In this document: positions 1 to 8,959 of the stretch, piece after piece
Numbering within the stretch: position 1 is the first letter of the stretch
Layout of the letters: each line of letters begins with the position of its first letter
Assembly: GCF_014641075.1 (NCBI RefSeq)
Contig: NZ_BMHP01000001.1
Coordinates: forward strand, 1,426,001-1,490,000
DNA from: Paenibacillus nasutitermitis
GTDB lineage: Bacteria; Bacillota; Bacilli; Paenibacillales; Paenibacillaceae
Reading direction: 5' to 3'
Length of the DNA: 64,000 nucleotides
The notes under the pieces: generated by a model
Seen by the model: the letters and a program-made list of their open reading frames with translations, nothing else
What the model was told of the DNA's origin: nothing
The model's database searches: none
Made by a program: the position numbers and the translations under genes

Positions 1-1
1 G

Positions 2-2857
2 TTCACCCTCCAGGCAGGAGCGGCTTATCTGGAAATTCATGCCCAATTGTACAATCGTACGCCGGAACCGCAGACTTTCTTATGGTGGGCGAACCCGGCC
101 GTTGCCGTCAATGATCATACCCAATCCGTATTTCCTCCGGATGTGCATGCCGTATTCGATCATGGCAAACGGGATGTGTCGCGTTTTCCTGTCGCGACAG
201 GAACCTATTATAAAATGGATTATTCGGCAGGAGTGGATATCTCCCGTTATACGAATATACCGGTTCCTACCTCCTACATGGCTTACCGTTCCGATTATAA
301 TTTTGTCGGCGGCTACGACCATTCGGTTCAGGCGGGTTTGCTTCATGTAGCGAGCCATCACATTTCTCCCGGGAAAAAGCAGTGGACCTGGGGGAACGGC
401 GAATTTGGTCAGGCCTGGGACCGCAATCTGACCGACGAGGACGGCCCTTATATCGAGCTGATGACGGGAGTCTATACAGACAACCAACCGGATTTCACAT
501 GGCTGCAGCCGTATGAAGAAAAGTCGTTTACGCAGTATTTCATGCCCTACAAGGGGGTTGGGGTCGTGAAGAATGCTTCCCGGGATGCTGCGGTCAATCT
601 GGAAGTCGATCGCGCTTCCGGTACAATAGAAATCCGGGCCTACACGACGTCGCGGTTCGAAAGAGCATCAGTGGAGCTTTCAAGCGCCAGCAGCGGGTAT
701 CTGCAGCAGGAGGTGGACCTTTCGCCGCTTGAAGCATTCACGAAATCACTCAAGCTGCAGGGAGATGATCAAGCTCATGATCTGATTCTCTCCGTACGCG
801 ACAAGTCCGGACGCTTGCTGGTCCAGTACCAGGAGAAGGAACCGGCTATCGAGAAAATGCCTGATGCGGCAAAGCCGATGCCGCTCCCACAGGAGCTGCT
901 GACGGTAGAGGAGCTTTTTCTGGCGGGGCTTCATCTGGAACAGTACCGGCATGCGACGTTCGAGCCGGAAGATTATTACCTGGAAGGATTGAAACGAAGC
1001 CCCGGCGATATCCGCATCAATGTTGCATATGGAACGCTTCTGCTGCGCAGGGGTCTACTCACGGAAGCCGAGGCTTGCTTCCGGCATGCGGTCCAAACCT
1101 TAACCGGGCGCAACGGCAATCCCTACGATAGCGAAGCCTATTACCAGTTGGGCCTTGCGCTCAAGCTTCAGGAGAAGGACAGCGACGCCTTCGATGCGCT
1201 TTATAAATCGGTATGGTCCGCCCAATGGCAGGACAGCGGATATTTTACGTTGGCTCAAATTGCGTGCAGCCGGAGCGATTTTCAGGAAGCGCTGGAGCTG
1301 GTCGAGCGTTCACTCATCCGCAATGCGCGGAATTACAAAGCGCGCGATCTAAAGGCGGTCCTGCTGCGGAAGCTGGGAAGGCCTGAAGAGGGTGCAAGGT
1401 TTGCCTTGGAAACGATTAGCCTTGATGTTGCCGACTTCGGCGCTTATTATGAAAGGTATCTAAGCCTTAAGGACAATGGGCAGCCGGAAGCAGCGCAAGG
1501 CGTCTTGTACAGCTTCAGGACACTGATGCGCGGCAATGCGCATAACTATTTGCAACTGGCAGCCGATTATATCGGCAGCGGGTTGTATGCGGAAGCGGCC
1601 GCAGTCCTTGAAGATGCCCTGCCGGAGCATGCAGCGGATGCGTATCCGATGGTGCATTATACCTTGGGATACGTACTTGGCAAGCTTGGACGGCAGGATG
1701 AGGCGGAAGAGCGTCTCAAAGCAGGGCAGGCAGCCAATTCCGATTATTGTTTCCCTAACAGCCTGCTGGATCTTCAGGTGCTGGAATATGCTTTGAGGCA
1801 AAATCCCGACGATGCCCGTGCTCATTATTATTTGGGCAATTTGCTCTATGACAAGAAACGGCACCAGGAAGCGATCGGGCATTGGGAAAGCTCAACCAGG
1901 CTGGATGAGACCTTCCCGACCTCCCACCGCAATCTGGCACTCGCCTATTACAACAAGCACAGCGATCCCGGCAAAGCGCGCAAATACCTGGAGCTGGCAT
2001 ATGCCGCTGACAGAAGCGATGCCCGTGTCCTGTATGAGCTCGATCAGCTGTACAAGAAGCTTGGCGTCAGCGCCCGGGAGCGCCTTGATCATCTGAACAC
2101 CAATCGGGATCAAGTGGATCAGCGCGATGATTTGTTCGTGGAATATGTTACCCTTCACAATACAATACGTAAGCATGAGGAAGCGCTCAGCCTGCTTCAT
2201 TCCCGGAAGTTTCATCCCTGGGAAGGAGGCGAAGGCAAGGTGACCGGTCAATACGTGCTGGCTCATGTGGAGCTTGCCAGACAACTTCTTGCCGGCGATG
2301 CGTATAAAGAAGCTGCTGACATGCTGGGCAAAGCCCTTGTCTATCCTGTAAATCTCGGCGAAGGCAAGCTCGCCGGCGCTCAGGAGAACCCTGTCTATTA
2401 TTATCTGGGCTGCGCGCTTGAAGCCGATGGACGACAGGAAGAAGCGAAGCAGGCTTTCCGCGCGGCATCGCAAGGAATCGGGGAGCCGGCGGGAGCGATG
2501 TTTTATAATGATCAGCCGCCGGAAACGATTTATTACCAGGGTCTTGCCTGGCTGAAGCTGGGAGACGGCAAGGAAGCTGCATCCCGTTTCAACAAGCTGA
2601 TCGATTACGGGGAAACCCATTTGTTCGACCAGGTGAAACTTGATTATTTTGCCGTATCGCTTCCGGATTTTCTTGTATTCGATGACGATTTGAACAAGCG
2701 CAATGAAATTCATTGCCGTTATATGATCGGACTTGGGCTGTCTGGCCTTGGCCGGGCGGAGGAGTCTCAGGCACAGCTCGATGAAGTGCTTCGCCTTGAA
2801 CCCAATCATCAGGGCGCCATCACCCACAGCCTAATCCATCAGTCATTGGATGCTTAG
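2..2857 (+). CDS. DUF5107 / TPR-repeat protein, 5' end outside the window
   Basis: The reading frame is open from the first full codon and reads as protein before any start (LEIHAQLYNRT at once), so the true start lies upstream and the TTG at 47 is not a start. The N-terminal third, rich in Trp, Tyr and Pro (FLWWANPAV, FPPDVHAVFDHG, PVPTSYMAY), resembles the DUF5107 beta-sandwich. From about residue 300 the protein becomes helical TPR repeats (YLEGLKRSPGDIRINVAYG, AHYYLGNLLYDKKRHQEAI, YYYLGCALEADGRQEEA). No signal peptide can be judged because the start is missing. It is followed 45 bases later by the dehydrogenase and then the two-component genes. Proteins of this type are often found beside sugar-utilisation genes, but their biochemical role is not established. 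A scaffold or sugar-binding role is inference. Confidence 0.8.
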   Translation, partial: FTLQAGAAYLEIHAQLYNRTPEPQTFLWWANPAVAVNDHTQSVFPPDVHAVFDHGKRDVSRFPVATGTYYKMDYSAGVDISRYTNIPVPTSYMAYRSDYNFVGGYDHSVQAGLLHVASHHISPGKKQWTWGNGEFGQAWDRNLTDEDGPYIELMTGVYTDNQPDFTWLQPYEEKSFTQYFMPYKGVGVVKNASRDAAVNLEVDRASGTIEIRAYTTSRFERASVELSSASSGYLQQEVDLSPLEAFTKSLKLQGDDQAHDLILSVRDKSGRLLVQYQEKEPAIEKMPDAAKPMPLPQELLTVEELFLAGLHLEQYRHATFEPEDYYLEGLKRSPGDIRINVAYGTLLLRRGLLTEAEACFRHAVQTLTGRNGNPYDSEAYYQLGLALKLQEKDSDAFDALYKSVWSAQWQDSGYFTLAQIACSRSDFQEALELVERSLIRNARNYKARDLKAVLLRKLGRPEEGARFALETISLDVADFGAYYERYLSLKDNGQPEAAQGVLYSFRTLMRGNAHNYLQLAADYIGSGLYAEAAAVLEDALPEHAADAYPMVHYTLGYVLGKLGRQDEAEERLKAGQAANSDYCFPNSLLDLQVLEYALRQNPDDARAHYYLGNLLYDKKRHQEAIGHWESSTRLDETFPTSHRNLALAYYNKHSDPGKARKYLELAYAADRSDARVLYELDQLYKKLGVSARERLDHLNTNRDQVDQRDDLFVEYVTLHNTIRKHEEALSLLHSRKFHPWEGGEGKVTGQYVLAHVELARQLLAGDAYKEAADMLGKALVYPVNLGEGKLAGAQENPVYYYLGCALEADGRQEEAKQAFRAASQGIGEPAGAMFYNDQPPETIYYQGLAWLKLGDGKEAASRFNKLIDYGETHLFDQVKLDYFAVSLPDFLVFDDDLNKRNEIHCRYMIGLGLSGLGRAEESQAQLDEVLRLEPNHQGAITHSLIHQSLDA

Positions 2858-2902
2858 CCCTGGAGCCACTCCTAAAACCACAAAGAAAGGTGTGCTGTCA
2901 TC

Positions 2903-4021
2903 ATGACTGCCAACCACAAATCAAGCGAGCTTGCAGGAAAATTAATTCCGGATACGATGAATGCCATTGTCGCTTATGCAGCCGGTGATTACCGTTACGA
3001 GCGCAGACCAGTGCCGCAGGCGGGACCGGGTGAAATCCTGATTGAAGTAGAAGGGGTCGGCATCTGCGCCAGCGATGTCAAAGCTTACTCGGGAGCGCCG
3101 ATGTTCTGGGGTGACGAGAATCAGCCCGCTTATGTCAAGGCGCCGGTCATTCCCGGCCATGAATTTGTCGGACGCATCGCGGCAGTCGGCGAAGGCGTGA
3201 CGAAGCACGCCGTGGGGGAGCGGGTCATCTCGGAGCAAATCGTACCTTGCTGGGACTGCCGTTTCTGCAACCGCGGGCAATACTGGATGTGCGAGAAACA
3301 TGATATTTACGGTTTCCAGAGCAACGTCAACGGCGCTATGGCGGAATATATGCTGTTTCCGAAGGAAGCGATCGTTCATATGGTTCCGGATCAGCTGACG
3401 CTGGAAGAGGCCGTGCTGATCGAACCCTATGCGTGCTCCATGCATGCCGTTCAGCGTGCCAAAATTGAGCTGGGCGACGTGGTTGTCATTGCGGGTGCGG
3501 GCACTCTCGGCCTCGGCATGGTCGCCGCGGCCAAATTATCCGGTGCGGGCACTCTTATTGTGATGGATCTGTTCGATGACCGGCTGGAAACAGCGAAAGC
3601 ATTCGGGGCCGATATCGTACTGAATCCTGGTCAGGTAAATGTAGTGGAAGAGGTCAAGAAGCTGACAGAAGGTTATGGCTGTGATGTCTACATTGAAGCT
3701 ACCGGACATCCCACGTCCGTTGTCCAGGGGCTTGCGATGATCCGCAAGCTGGGCCGCTTCGTTGAATTCAGTGTTTTCAAGGATCCTGTAACGGTGGACT
3801 GGAGCATTATCGGCGACCGCAAGGAACTGGATATTTTGGGTTCGCATCTGGGCCCATACTGTTATCCGATCGTTATCGACGGCATTGCCAAAGGAAGTCT
3901 GCCGACCGAAGGCGTTGTCACCCATAAGCTTCCGCTGACTTCATACAAAGAAGGTTTCGATCTGGTCAAAAAAGGGAAAGACTGCTTGAAAGTGCTGCTG
4001 ATTCCCGGTGCAGCGGAGTAA
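2903..4021 (+). CDS. Zinc-dependent MDR dehydrogenase, erythritol/L-threitol dehydrogenase-like
   Basis: A 372-residue medium-chain alcohol dehydrogenase. Visible zinc ligands are Cys55 (GICASD) and His86-Glu87 (IPGHEF) for the catalytic metal, and Cys116, 119, 122 and 130 (CWDCRFCNRGQYWMC) for the structural zinc. The nucleotide-binding turn is GAGTLGLG. From memory, the segments around FWGDEN, SEQIVPCW, GAMAEYM and LGPYC are very close to the mycobacterial erythritol/L-threitol dehydrogenase EltD, so an NAD-linked polyol-to-ketose oxidation is the best guess. The family also includes sorbitol and threonine dehydrogenases. The ribosome-binding site AAGAAAGG stands about 12 bases before the ATG. 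The next gene starts three bases after the stop, so the dehydrogenase is probably made together with the YesN/YesM pair. The exact substrate is unknown. Confidence 0.85.
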   Translation: MTANHKSSELAGKLIPDTMNAIVAYAAGDYRYERRPVPQAGPGEILIEVEGVGICASDVKAYSGAPMFWGDENQPAYVKAPVIPGHEFVGRIAAVGEGVTKHAVGERVISEQIVPCWDCRFCNRGQYWMCEKHDIYGFQSNVNGAMAEYMLFPKEAIVHMVPDQLTLEEAVLIEPYACSMHAVQRAKIELGDVVVIAGAGTLGLGMVAAAKLSGAGTLIVMDLFDDRLETAKAFGADIVLNPGQVNVVEEVKKLTEGYGCDVYIEATGHPTSVVQGLAMIRKLGRFVEFSVFKDPVTVDWSIIGDRKELDILGSHLGPYCYPIVIDGIAKGSLPTEGVVTHKLPLTSYKEGFDLVKKGKDCLKVLLIPGAAE

Positions 4022-4024
4022 GCG

Positions 4025-5587
4025 ATGAATACGGCATTCATAAAGGTTATGCTGGTGGATGACGAGCCGCTGGCTCTGGAGCATTTGAAGCATCTTGTTC
4101 CCTGGCGCGAGTTGGGTTTCGAAATCATTGCCGAGACCACTTATCCTCAGCAGGCAGTGGAGCTTCACCGGAAGCTGCGCGCAGACATTATATTTGCGGA
4201 TATCAAGATGCCGGGCATGGATGGACTGGCTCTCAGCAAAGCTCTATTGAAGGAGGCGGGCGGCACGAAGATTGTGCTGCTCACCTCCTACAAGGAGTTC
4301 GATTATGCCAAAGAAGCGCTGAAGCTCGGCATTTCCGATTATCTGGTCAAGCATGAGCTGAGCAGCTCCCAGCTGACAGTGGTACTGGAGCAGATGAAGG
4401 AGGAGCTTAAGCAGCAGGAACGCAAAGGAAAACTGATTCGCCGCCAATTGTTTCAGGAGCTTATGAAGGGCAGCAGACCTGCAGAGCAGCAAAAGCAGCT
4501 CTGGGCAGAGAACGCGGATGCCAAGAGCCGGTTTCTGCTGATACTGGCAGGGGTCGATCTGCCGGTCGGCCCTTTTTCCGCATTACACTCTTATGCTGCG
4601 CCGAATCAGCTTCAGATCCCGGATGTGGGGACAGCCGACGGAATCCTGAATTATGATACGATCCAGCTGGAGCCTTGCCGATGGGCGATAGTCGCCACAG
4701 TCGCGGAGAAGGATGGGTATGCCCAGCTTCAGCCGCTGGCGCTGTCCATTATACGGGACCTCCAGCAGCGTTTTCGGAAAGCCACCGGCGAAACTTTGTC
4801 AGCCGTTGTATCGCTGAATGTATGCGGGCTTGACGGCATGCGTCAGCTTCTATCGCTTTATGAGCGCATATTCGCCTATACGCCTTTCTTTGGCAGAGAG
4901 AGTGTGATGCATCCGGATTCGGTTCTATTCGGAGAAGACAGAGATATGGAGCATTCAAAGGAATGGGTCAATCAGGTCCTGCATGGTCTGGAACGCCTTG
5001 AGGACACGGGTGAAGCGCTTATTGCCAACGCTTTCGAGCTGGAGATCGGAAGAGTCCATCTTAAAGCGGTCTATTGGCTGGGCGATAAACTGCTGAGTGC
5101 TATTCTCGCTTTCCGGACGGAGCGTAATTTGCCCGTGCCGGCTGAGCATGGCAGCGGGAATTATACATTCCGGGAGATGAGCGAATATTTGCAAGGTCTT
5201 TACCGGGAAACAGTTACTGACTGCAGAAAGCTGCTTAACGGACGATACTCGCGTAAGGTGAGGGAAACACTGCAGGCGATTGATGACCGGTACGCCGAAG
5301 GGTTGACGATCGAGGAGCTTGCCGCGCAGGTCGGAATCAGCGGGGACAGGCTGCGCCGCATGTTCAAGCAGGAGACGGGAACAAGCCCTCTGGATTATTT
5401 GACCCAGGTGCGGATCAGGGAAGCAAAGAAGCTGCTGCAGTCCGAGAAATACAGGATCAGCGAAGTGGCCGAAAAAGTAGGGTACCGGGACAGCCAGTAC
5501 TTTAGCCAGGTATTCAGGAAAGCGGTGGGTGTAAACCCGCTGATGTATGTGAAGCGTGGAGGACCACAGCATGAGAACGAAGATTAG
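4025..5587 (+). CDS. YesN-type response regulator (receiver + AraC HTH)
   Basis: A 520-residue cytoplasmic transcription factor. The N-terminal receiver (about 1-125) has the acidic pair DDEP, the phosphoacceptor Asp59 in FADIKMPGMDG and the LLTSYKEF and LVKH segments. The C-terminal 95 residues form a double helix-turn-helix of the AraC type (LTIEELAAQVGISGDRLRRMFKQ, ISEVAEKVGYRDSQYFSQVF). The central part is the poorly conserved linker usual in YesN proteins. The start is three bases behind the dehydrogenase stop, and the 3' end overlaps the kinase gene, so translation is probably coupled. It most likely activates the binding-protein/permease/GH2 operon downstream. Family assignment is firm; the inducing sugar is not known. 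Confidence 0.92.
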   Translation: MNTAFIKVMLVDDEPLALEHLKHLVPWRELGFEIIAETTYPQQAVELHRKLRADIIFADIKMPGMDGLALSKALLKEAGGTKIVLLTSYKEFDYAKEALKLGISDYLVKHELSSSQLTVVLEQMKEELKQQERKGKLIRRQLFQELMKGSRPAEQQKQLWAENADAKSRFLLILAGVDLPVGPFSALHSYAAPNQLQIPDVGTADGILNYDTIQLEPCRWAIVATVAEKDGYAQLQPLALSIIRDLQQRFRKATGETLSAVVSLNVCGLDGMRQLLSLYERIFAYTPFFGRESVMHPDSVLFGEDRDMEHSKEWVNQVLHGLERLEDTGEALIANAFELEIGRVHLKAVYWLGDKLLSAILAFRTERNLPVPAEHGSGNYTFREMSEYLQGLYRETVTDCRKLLNGRYSRKVRETLQAIDDRYAEGLTIEELAAQVGISGDRLRRMFKQETGTSPLDYLTQVRIREAKKLLQSEKYRISEVAEKVGYRDSQYFSQVFRKAVGVNPLMYVKRGGPQHENED

Positions 5588-7328
5588 AACCAAGCTTATT
5601 GGCGTTACCTCCATTATATTGTGCATCTCGCTGCTCTTGAGCGGGTTCTTCACGTATTATTATGTGACCCGGATTATCCGTGAGCAGTCGATTCAGGACA
5701 GCCTGATCAAGTTGTCCCAGAATGCGCTGCAGCTCCGCCGTATTCAGGAGCAGACGAGGGAAATCGCCGAATATATCATTGTCGACTCGGAGATCCAGAA
5801 TCTGATTCAACAGGAAACGCCGCTCGACATGGAGGAATCTTATTTCCACAAGCTGGATGTCCAAGAGAGGCTGAAGAAATTTACCGCTTTGAATGATTAT
5901 ATTATGAACATCGTCATCATTCGTTCCGATGGCGAGGTGTTTTCCAATAAAAGCGGATATGCCGAGTATTTCTCCTCTTACCAGGAGCAGCCCTGGTTCC
6001 GTCAAATGCGTGTACCCGACTCCGGTATGCGTTTTTCTGTTTCCCATGAGTCCTATTTTGTAAACCGCCTCCATCCGGCGATCAGCTATGTGGTTCCCTA
6101 TAAACGGATCGGTGAGGAGGAACCGGCTGCTGTCAACACATTAATCATCGATATCAAATACAACCAGCTTGTGAGCACGATGGAGCAAAGCCTGGGGAAT
6201 TACGACCGGATCATGCTGCTCAACCGGCTGGGACAAACGCTGTATGACAGCGACAAAGGCGAAATTCCGGCGCAGGCGCTGCAACTGCCGGAGGACGGAC
6301 AAGAGCTGCCGGAATGGGAGGAGAACGCGGACTATCTGAACATCTACAATCGTTCCATGCTGGAGGACTGGGTCCAGGTCGCGGTTATTTCCAAGGACAA
6401 GCTGTTTGCCAAGCTCAAATCCATTCTGGTGTTCTATGTGCTGATACTGACCTTCAGCCTCATTCTGACCTTGTCGCTGATGCTTCCATTCGTGTCCAGA
6501 ATGATCCGTCCTCTATCGCGGATGGTCTCGGCTATGAGGCGCGTATCTGAGGGGGATCTTAGCAGCCAGGTTTCCATTAAGAGTGGTGATGAGCTGGAGA
6601 TTCTTGGAGATGGTTTTAACCGCATGGTGAAGCAGCTTCAGGAGCATGTGCAGTTGTCCGTAGAGAATGAAGAAGCCAAGCGGGACATGCAGGTGAAGCT
6701 GCTGATGGCCCAGATCAACCCCCATTTTATATACAACACGCTCAACAGCGTCATATACCTCTCCCATGCCAACCGCAGCAGCGAGGCGGTCGATATCACG
6801 CGATCGCTCATCGGGCTGCTTCAGGAGTCGATCCACAGGGGCGACCATGCTTTCTTCTCGACGCTTGGGGAGGAGATCCGAATCGCCAACCGGTATATCG
6901 ATATTCAGGCTATCCGTTATCCGGAGCGCTTCCAGGTCATTTGGGAGATTGAAGAAGGACTGGAACAAGCTCAGATGCCCAAAATGATTTTGCAGCCGAT
7001 TATCGAGAATGCGTTATTTCATGGGATATGTTCGGAGTACCGGACGGAGCTTGGCTACATTCGGATATCCGCGCAGCGTGCAGACGACAGCATGGAGCTG
7101 ACTATTGCCGACAACGGAAAAGGCATGCAGCCGGAACAACTGCAGCGGCTTGCCTCCATGCAGGGAAAACAGAAGTCTTCCTCCGAGAACCAAGGCATTG
7201 GACTTGCCAATATCAGAGAGCGGATTCATTACCATTACGGGAAACACTATGACCTTACGATTGCGAGCGGGCCTGGCCAGGGCACGAGAGTAACCGTCCG
7301 GATTCCTCTCCAGCCTGCTAAATTATAG
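5571..7328 (+). CDS. YesM-type sensor histidine kinase
   Basis: A 585-residue membrane kinase. I chose the ATG at 5571 (MRTKIRTK) because the GTG at 5556 is itself part of the ribosome-binding site GTGGAGGA. There are two membrane segments (about residues 9-32 and 284-308) around an extracellular sensor domain, then HAMP, then the His_kinase motif QINPHFIYNTLNS with His385. The ATPase domain has the N box (Asn480, IIENALFHG), the G1 box DNGKGM at Asp514 and a GIGLANI G2 box. It overlaps the response-regulator gene by 17 bases and is its obvious partner. It probably senses an extracellular carbohydrate, perhaps through the binding protein encoded next. Confidence 0.93.
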   Translation: MRTKIRTKLIGVTSIILCISLLLSGFFTYYYVTRIIREQSIQDSLIKLSQNALQLRRIQEQTREIAEYIIVDSEIQNLIQQETPLDMEESYFHKLDVQERLKKFTALNDYIMNIVIIRSDGEVFSNKSGYAEYFSSYQEQPWFRQMRVPDSGMRFSVSHESYFVNRLHPAISYVVPYKRIGEEEPAAVNTLIIDIKYNQLVSTMEQSLGNYDRIMLLNRLGQTLYDSDKGEIPAQALQLPEDGQELPEWEENADYLNIYNRSMLEDWVQVAVISKDKLFAKLKSILVFYVLILTFSLILTLSLMLPFVSRMIRPLSRMVSAMRRVSEGDLSSQVSIKSGDELEILGDGFNRMVKQLQEHVQLSVENEEAKRDMQVKLLMAQINPHFIYNTLNSVIYLSHANRSSEAVDITRSLIGLLQESIHRGDHAFFSTLGEEIRIANRYIDIQAIRYPERFQVIWEIEEGLEQAQMPKMILQPIIENALFHGICSEYRTELGYIRISAQRADDSMELTIADNGKGMQPEQLQRLASMQGKQKSSSENQGIGLANIRERIHYHYGKHYDLTIASGPGQGTRVTVRIPLQPAKL

Positions 7329-7401
7329 GCAGAAGGCTAACACACCCGAATTTTCAACAAAATACCCGGAATGTCCCGGTAAGGACCTCCTGATCATCCG
7401 C

Positions 7402-7426
7402 TATACTTACGTTGTAAACGTTGACA
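7402..7426 (+). promoter_or_regulatory. CcpA cre box over the start of the binding-protein operon
   Basis: TGTAAACGTTGACA at 7413-7426 fits the catabolite-response consensus TGWNANCGNTNWCA at all fixed positions. A -10-like TATACT lies at 7402-7407, so the box would cover the transcription start, where CcpA-HPr(Ser-P) blocks transcription. No good -35 is visible, which suits a promoter that needs the upstream YesN-type activator. It stands 45 bases before the binding-protein ATG. CcpA control is inference from the match. Confidence 0.65.
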
Positions 7427-7470
7427 AGGGTGTCGGTCAAACAACCAGAGAAAAATGAGGAGGAACAACA

Positions 7471-8826
7471 ATGGGTTTGAAGCTGAAAAAACGCAGCACG
7501 GTTATGGCCAGTCTGCTGCTGGCTTTGACGGTCGCGCTGACAGGCTGCGGGGGCGGCAACAATGCAGAAGGAGGAAACGATCCGGCTGCATCCGGAGGGA
7601 ATGGGGAAGCGACTTCTCCCGAGAACATGAAAGCCACGATTAAAGTATGGGACTGGGACGAAGCATTTCTAAAGTACATGATTCCGGAATTCAACAAAGT
7701 ATACCCCAATATCAAAGTAGAATATTCCATTGTCAATAATGTGGATTATTTGCAGAAGCTGCAAAGCGGCATTGCATCCGGCTCTGAGGTGCCGGACGTG
7801 ATTCTCGGCGAAATGACCTACCGCGGCCAGTTGTTTGACCTGGGCGTATTGGCCAATCTTGAAGAAGCGCCATACAATATGGACAAAAGCCAGCTGTTCG
7901 ACTATCTGATTCCGCTGCTGTCCAACAGCAAAGACGAGCTGGTTGCGGTTGATCAGCAGATTACACCTGGAGGACTTGCCTTCCGGCGCGATCTTGCCAA
8001 GGAATATCTCGGTACGGACGATCCTGCTTTGCTTGAAGGCATGTTGAAGGATTGGAACGCTTTTACTCAAAAAGGAATTGAAGTCAAAGATAAAAGCGGA
8101 GGAAAAGTCGTCATGATGTCGGGCCTTGGCGATGCGTTCCGTGTCCTTTACGGGCAGACGGCAAGCGATTACATCAAAGATAAGGAAATTGATCTGACAT
8201 CGCGGGTCAAAGGGCCGCTTACCGACTTGTTCAACATGCGTGACGCGGGTATTCTCGGCAAGCTGGAGACTGATACGCCGGCCTGGTCCGCATCGTTCGC
8301 CAAAGGCGAAACGATCTTCTACCCGCTTGCGCCGTGGGGTCCCAAATGGGCCGTCGCAGCCAATGACAAAGAAGGCAAGGGACGCTGGGGATTGGTGAAA
8401 GCTCCTGGCGGCGGTACGACAGTCGGCGGAACATCGGTCAGTGTATACAAGGACAGCAAAGCCAAAGAAGCGGCATGGGCCTATGTGAATTTTGTTTATC
8501 TCTCCCGTGAAGGCACAAGCAAATCGTTCGAGAAATTTGGATTCCCGCCAGGCGTCAAGTCTTTCTACGAAGACAATGATTTGATCGAGAAAGGTTCGGA
8601 ATACGATGAATTCTTCGGCGGCCAGAATTTGATGAAATATTTCTACGAAAATGTAGTTCCTGAGATGAAAGGTCAGTCGCAGACCAAATACGAAAGCTTC
8701 GTCGTGAATACCTTCAATATGCTTTATCCCCTGTTTACGAAGGACGCGACCATCACGGCGGACGCCGCGCTGCAAAAATATATTGCTGAGGTCAAGAATA
8801 AAGTACAGGGTGTCACGGTAAAATAG
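7471..8826 (+). CDS. ABC sugar-binding lipoprotein (family 1)
   Basis: A 451-residue extracellular solute-binding protein. The signal peptide ends in a lipobox (LTGC, Cys26) followed by a Gly/Asn/Ser-rich linker, so it is a membrane-anchored lipoprotein. The mature part starts with IKVWDWDEAFLKYMIPEFNKVYPNIKV, typical of family 1 sugar-binding proteins, and has late features such as AKGETIFYPLAPWGP. Start: ATG after GAGGAGG. It opens an operon with two permeases and a GH2 enzyme. A hairpin just downstream probably keeps its level above that of the permeases. The substrate is not evident from sequence. Confidence 0.93.
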   Translation: MGLKLKKRSTVMASLLLALTVALTGCGGGNNAEGGNDPAASGGNGEATSPENMKATIKVWDWDEAFLKYMIPEFNKVYPNIKVEYSIVNNVDYLQKLQSGIASGSEVPDVILGEMTYRGQLFDLGVLANLEEAPYNMDKSQLFDYLIPLLSNSKDELVAVDQQITPGGLAFRRDLAKEYLGTDDPALLEGMLKDWNAFTQKGIEVKDKSGGKVVMMSGLGDAFRVLYGQTASDYIKDKEIDLTSRVKGPLTDLFNMRDAGILGKLETDTPAWSASFAKGETIFYPLAPWGPKWAVAANDKEGKGRWGLVKAPGGGTTVGGTSVSVYKDSKAKEAAWAYVNFVYLSREGTSKSFEKFGFPPGVKSFYEDNDLIEKGSEYDEFFGGQNLMKYFYENVVPEMKGQSQTKYESFVVNTFNMLYPLFTKDATITADAALQKYIAEVKNKVQGVTVK

Positions 8827-8844
8827 ACCGCCTTCTTGTACAGC

Positions 8845-8915
8845 AGGGCAGCCGTTCGCCCGTTCAAGCTTCCTTTTATCGGGAGCGGGATCGGAAGAAG
8901 CGGCTGCCCTTTTTT
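8845..8915 (+). terminator. Hairpin with T run between binding-protein and permease genes
   Basis: AGGGCAGCCG (8845-8854) pairs perfectly with CGGCTGCCCT (8901-8910), followed by a run of T. The loop is long (46 bases). It looks like a partial terminator that lets some transcription read through into the permeases. Confidence 0.65.
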
Positions 8916-8959
8916 GTTCCAAATTGAAGTTCTCGGGGCGGGATCATGGAGGGATTAGG

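Noticed and set aside
1892-2827. Long minus-strand frame opposite the TPR gene
   Set aside because: Shadow of the codon pattern of the TPR protein; no start signal or protein-like motif.
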